A DNA stretch of 64,000 nt from Manihot esculenta (lineage: Eukaryota; Streptophyta; Magnoliopsida; Malpighiales; Euphorbiaceae). Below, one piece after another: positions 61,448-64,000 of the stretch. The stretch is from the NCBI RefSeq assembly GCF_001659605.2, contig NC_035172.2, forward strand, positions 17,733,051 through 17,797,050, read 5' to 3'. A program made the translations under genes and the position numbers. The notes below the pieces were generated by a model that was not told the origin of the DNA, did not search any database, and was given only the letters and a program-made list of their open reading frames with translations. Every line of letters starts with the position of its first letter. Positions within the stretch are counted from its first letter, which is position 1.

Positions 61448-61747
61448 TTTCTTATTTATGTCGATATTCAAATATGCGATGCTGCTTAAGCAAGAGAGCT
61501 CATGGTGTCATGACGAAGCACATCTGTCCTCGACAACCTTGGCGTCTTTTAGCAAGGAAGAACACCTGCCCTCCAAAGTAGAGACCTCGCAACGAAGCTA
61601 TCATTATTGAAGCTGAGAGTTATCCACAGCAAGAGCCAAACCCTTCTTCTGTTTGTTTGCTAAGCTATTGTTGGAGTACGAAGACGTGGGCTAGAGCTTC
61701 ATCATGTTGTTTGCGGATATATTCCAAAGATGGCAATTTGGTAAGGG
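61448..61747. other. Unassigned spacer
   Basis: A less AT-rich stretch with no recognised frame or repeat. It may be internal or flanking DNA of a retrotransposon. Confidence 0.4.
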
Positions 61748-64000
61748 TGTAACAGCCCGGAGACCGATACCCTTCTGTAACGGCCCAAACCGCTATCGGC
61801 GCTAGGATCCAGATCGGCTTAAGGCCGCCGGGACCTGTAGCAAGCCAAACATACATCCTATTACCTGGTCAAATCCCATACATGATCAAAACTTTAACAT
61901 AAAAACTGTAACATATGATGTATAGACCGAACTTGACCTGTATGCGACATAACTGGAAACATAAAGAAACCCCTACTGGAGCCCTCATCAAAACTCTAGC
62001 TGGGTCAACATAACATACATCAAGCTGGGATTACATCCAAAGAACTAGAACCTAACCTGTACATGCATCAGACCACAAACGTAAGACCTCCACTAGGGTC
62101 GTCATAAAATACTCTAGCGTGGTACACAACACATGCCACAAGTTTAGTTCAAACTCAACTCAACACTAAAACATAACATACATCATGTACTAAACAGGGA
62201 CTAACCAAATCTTAGGGCCAAGCACAACACTAATCCATTACTCTACTATACTTGCATTACATTACATTGTCTTATCTTACAATCCATTATATCAATTTAT
62301 AATACATGTCCACACTAAAAGTACTAATCTATTACATTAACAAGACTATTACCCCTGACGTCTTCCTGGACTACCTCTGACCTGCAAAACTGGGGTTAGG
62401 GGAGAGGGGTGAGCTAAAAAGTCCAGTGAGTAGAAACAGAAAAACAGTTCATTAATTTTATGCTTTCATGAGATGCGTCACAGCACAAACATTTCATATA
62501 ACGGATGGACATGACCACCAAAACTCCCTCTGACTGTAACATAACATGGTGCCCGGCCCTTCGGGCTCCTCAGGACTTCATTAACATATCATAAATGGGG
62601 CTATTGGGGTCGCCTTAGTCCATCCACATCAACAGTAAATAATGCAATGCGTCATATTTGTGTAACTAATGCAATCAACCTATTACATATAAACATGATG
62701 CATGAACATGCTTTAGGCATTTGACTTTCATAAAATAAAAGATTAAGTTTAGTTCTACTCACCTCTGGCAGACGCTGGACTGACTCTGCAACTGCTAACA
62801 CTGATGGCCTCCTCGGTCCCTCGGGTCCAATCCTACACAGGTGGACTCGAATGAGGTGCCAAACACACTCTAAACAACTCATAAACAACTACCCAAAAAT
62901 CCCCTAAAACAACCTCAAAACATGCATAGAAAACAACCATGAAAAGGCTGGACAGGGCACTTTCGGCGGCCGAATGTGCCTTCCAGAGCCGAAAGCCATG
63001 CAGGTTCGGCGGCCGAAGTCTCTCTCCAGATCTGAAAGTCAAGCACCTTCGGCAGCCGAACATTACCTTCGGCGGCCGAAAGTCTACTCCAGATCCGAAA
63101 CACAGCTTTCGGGGGCAAGGTTAGGCAGCCAGCCCATGCATCCATAGGCAGGTTCGGCGGCCGAAACTACCTTCGGCGGCCGAACCTGAGTTCATCCAGA
63201 ACTCAGCCTCTTATGCATACAAGCCTCCCAAGCCTTCCAAACACCCCAAACAAGCACCCAACCTCTTAATAACATTCATAAACCCTTAACCATGCACAAA
63301 GGAGCTTAAACAAGCTTAAACTCCAACAAAAAACATCATAAAGCATACATAAATAGCTTATGACCCACATAAGCCAAAACCATCAAAACTACTCAAAACC
63401 TCACTTGCTCTCTCCCAATCATGCATACACTCTTCCACATGCATAAAGGAGCATAAACTAATATAAACTCCTCAACACAAACATCACATAACATACATTG
63501 GGCATAAAATCCACATAAACCCTAACATGCATATCTACCCATACCCAACCACCAAAACATCTTTAAACTTACTTAAAACTTCATTAAAACACTAGGAAAG
63601 CGAGGATCTACACTTACCTCTTGAAGATCGAGGGGTGGTGCGATCCCTAACTCGGAGGTGTGGAGGATCCAAGCTTCAAAAGCCTCCAAGCTCCCAAAAC
63701 TCCTATTTAAGCTTCAAAACTTCAAAACAAGGGTAGAACTCATGAAAAATTTGAGGGATGGGTAGAGAAAGCATGAAAACGACCAAAGGAGTACAAAAAC
63801 TCACCTGAGCTCGAGAATGGGGAGAAAACTCGCCCATTTCCGATCTGAGGGCTCTTTATAGGTGGCCTAGTCAAAGACCTTCGGCAGCCTAACGTGCCCT
63901 CTAAACTCATGCATGTTCGGCGGCCGAACCTTGGTTCGTTCAAACAAAGCTTTCGGAGGCCAAAAGCTCTCCCGAAACCTTCCCATGTTCGGCGGCCGAA
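61748..64000 (-). repeat. Inverted relative of the 46587-48703 element, running off the window
   Basis: TGTAACGGCCCAAACC at 61773 and the following CGGCGCTAGGATCCAG, GGCTTAAGG, ATACATCCT and ATCCCATACATGATC match the right end of the 46587-48703 element in reverse complement. A similar TGTAACAGCCCGG lies slightly upstream (61748). The 13-base motif TTCGGCGGCCGAA occurs exactly at 62962, 63005, 63068, 63153, 63172, 63916 and 63988, with several one- or two-base variants. No gene is seen. Short frames on both strands arise from the GC-rich repeats. Confidence 0.75.

Noticed and set aside
62962..64000. The repeated 13-mer as a CRISPR-like array.
   Set aside because: The spacing is irregular, some copies are only 19 bp apart and others over 700 bp, the genome is a plant's, and the repeats lie inside a transposon-related sequence.

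Overview
This window is nuclear DNA from a flowering plant, almost certainly a eudicot. It contains GT-AG split genes with Arabidopsis-like products, long AT-rich spacers, many Ty1/copia and Ty3/gypsy LTR retrotransposons, a LINE tail and MITE-like elements. A Malpighiales/Euphorbiaceae source (cassava- or rubber-like) is only an impression and cannot be proven from the sequence alone. No rRNA, tRNA, CRISPR array or prokaryote-type operon was recognised.

Only one host gene looks intact: a 13-exon gene at 7111-11210 (+) for a DEAD-box RNA helicase of the RH10/DDX47/Rrp3 type, with every splice site canonical and all helicase motifs present. Two more copies of this gene (about 35.5-41.1 kb and 51.2-55.8 kb) are pseudogenes that share a nonsense mutation. 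Each follows a copy of the same mosaic block, made of a copia LTR, a copia gag-pol relic and a gypsy protease relic. A related mosaic block (13.4-18.4 kb) lies downstream of the intact copy. The window therefore records a local segmental duplication of a unit [retrotransposon mosaic + helicase gene], followed by decay and further insertions.

A second duplicated host sequence is a gene for a long coiled-coil protein resembling Arabidopsis At4g38062. The longer copy (26.98-29.9 kb) and a heavily deleted copy (1.72-2.8 kb) are both broken, at different sites, and both lack the 5' part. A third host gene, for a plant O-fucosyltransferase-family (DUF246-type) protein on the minus strand (25984 down to 19469), is split in its last exon by a young complete copia element (19570-24756). 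That element has two 466-bp LTRs differing at one base, a 5-bp target duplication, an initiator-Met primer site and an uninterrupted 1409-residue gag-pol frame.

Other clear insertions are a gypsy-type solo LTR (38796-40228, TSD GGAGA), a 2117-bp LTR-like element (46587-48703, TSD ACAGC) with an inverted relative at 61.77-64.0 kb, a copia-type solo LTR (58212-59772, TSD GAGGA), a 471-bp inverted-repeat MITE (44524-44994, 8-bp TSD) whose empty site survives in a paralogous LTR, and a 2.1-kb relative of that MITE (4441-6566) carrying a GC-rich exon-like segment. From 56.8 kb to the end the window is entirely repeat-derived.

The window does not appear to encode an undescribed molecular system. 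Its interest is as a dated, nested record of duplication, retrotransposition and gene decay, with several cases where a paralogous copy gives the pre-insertion state.
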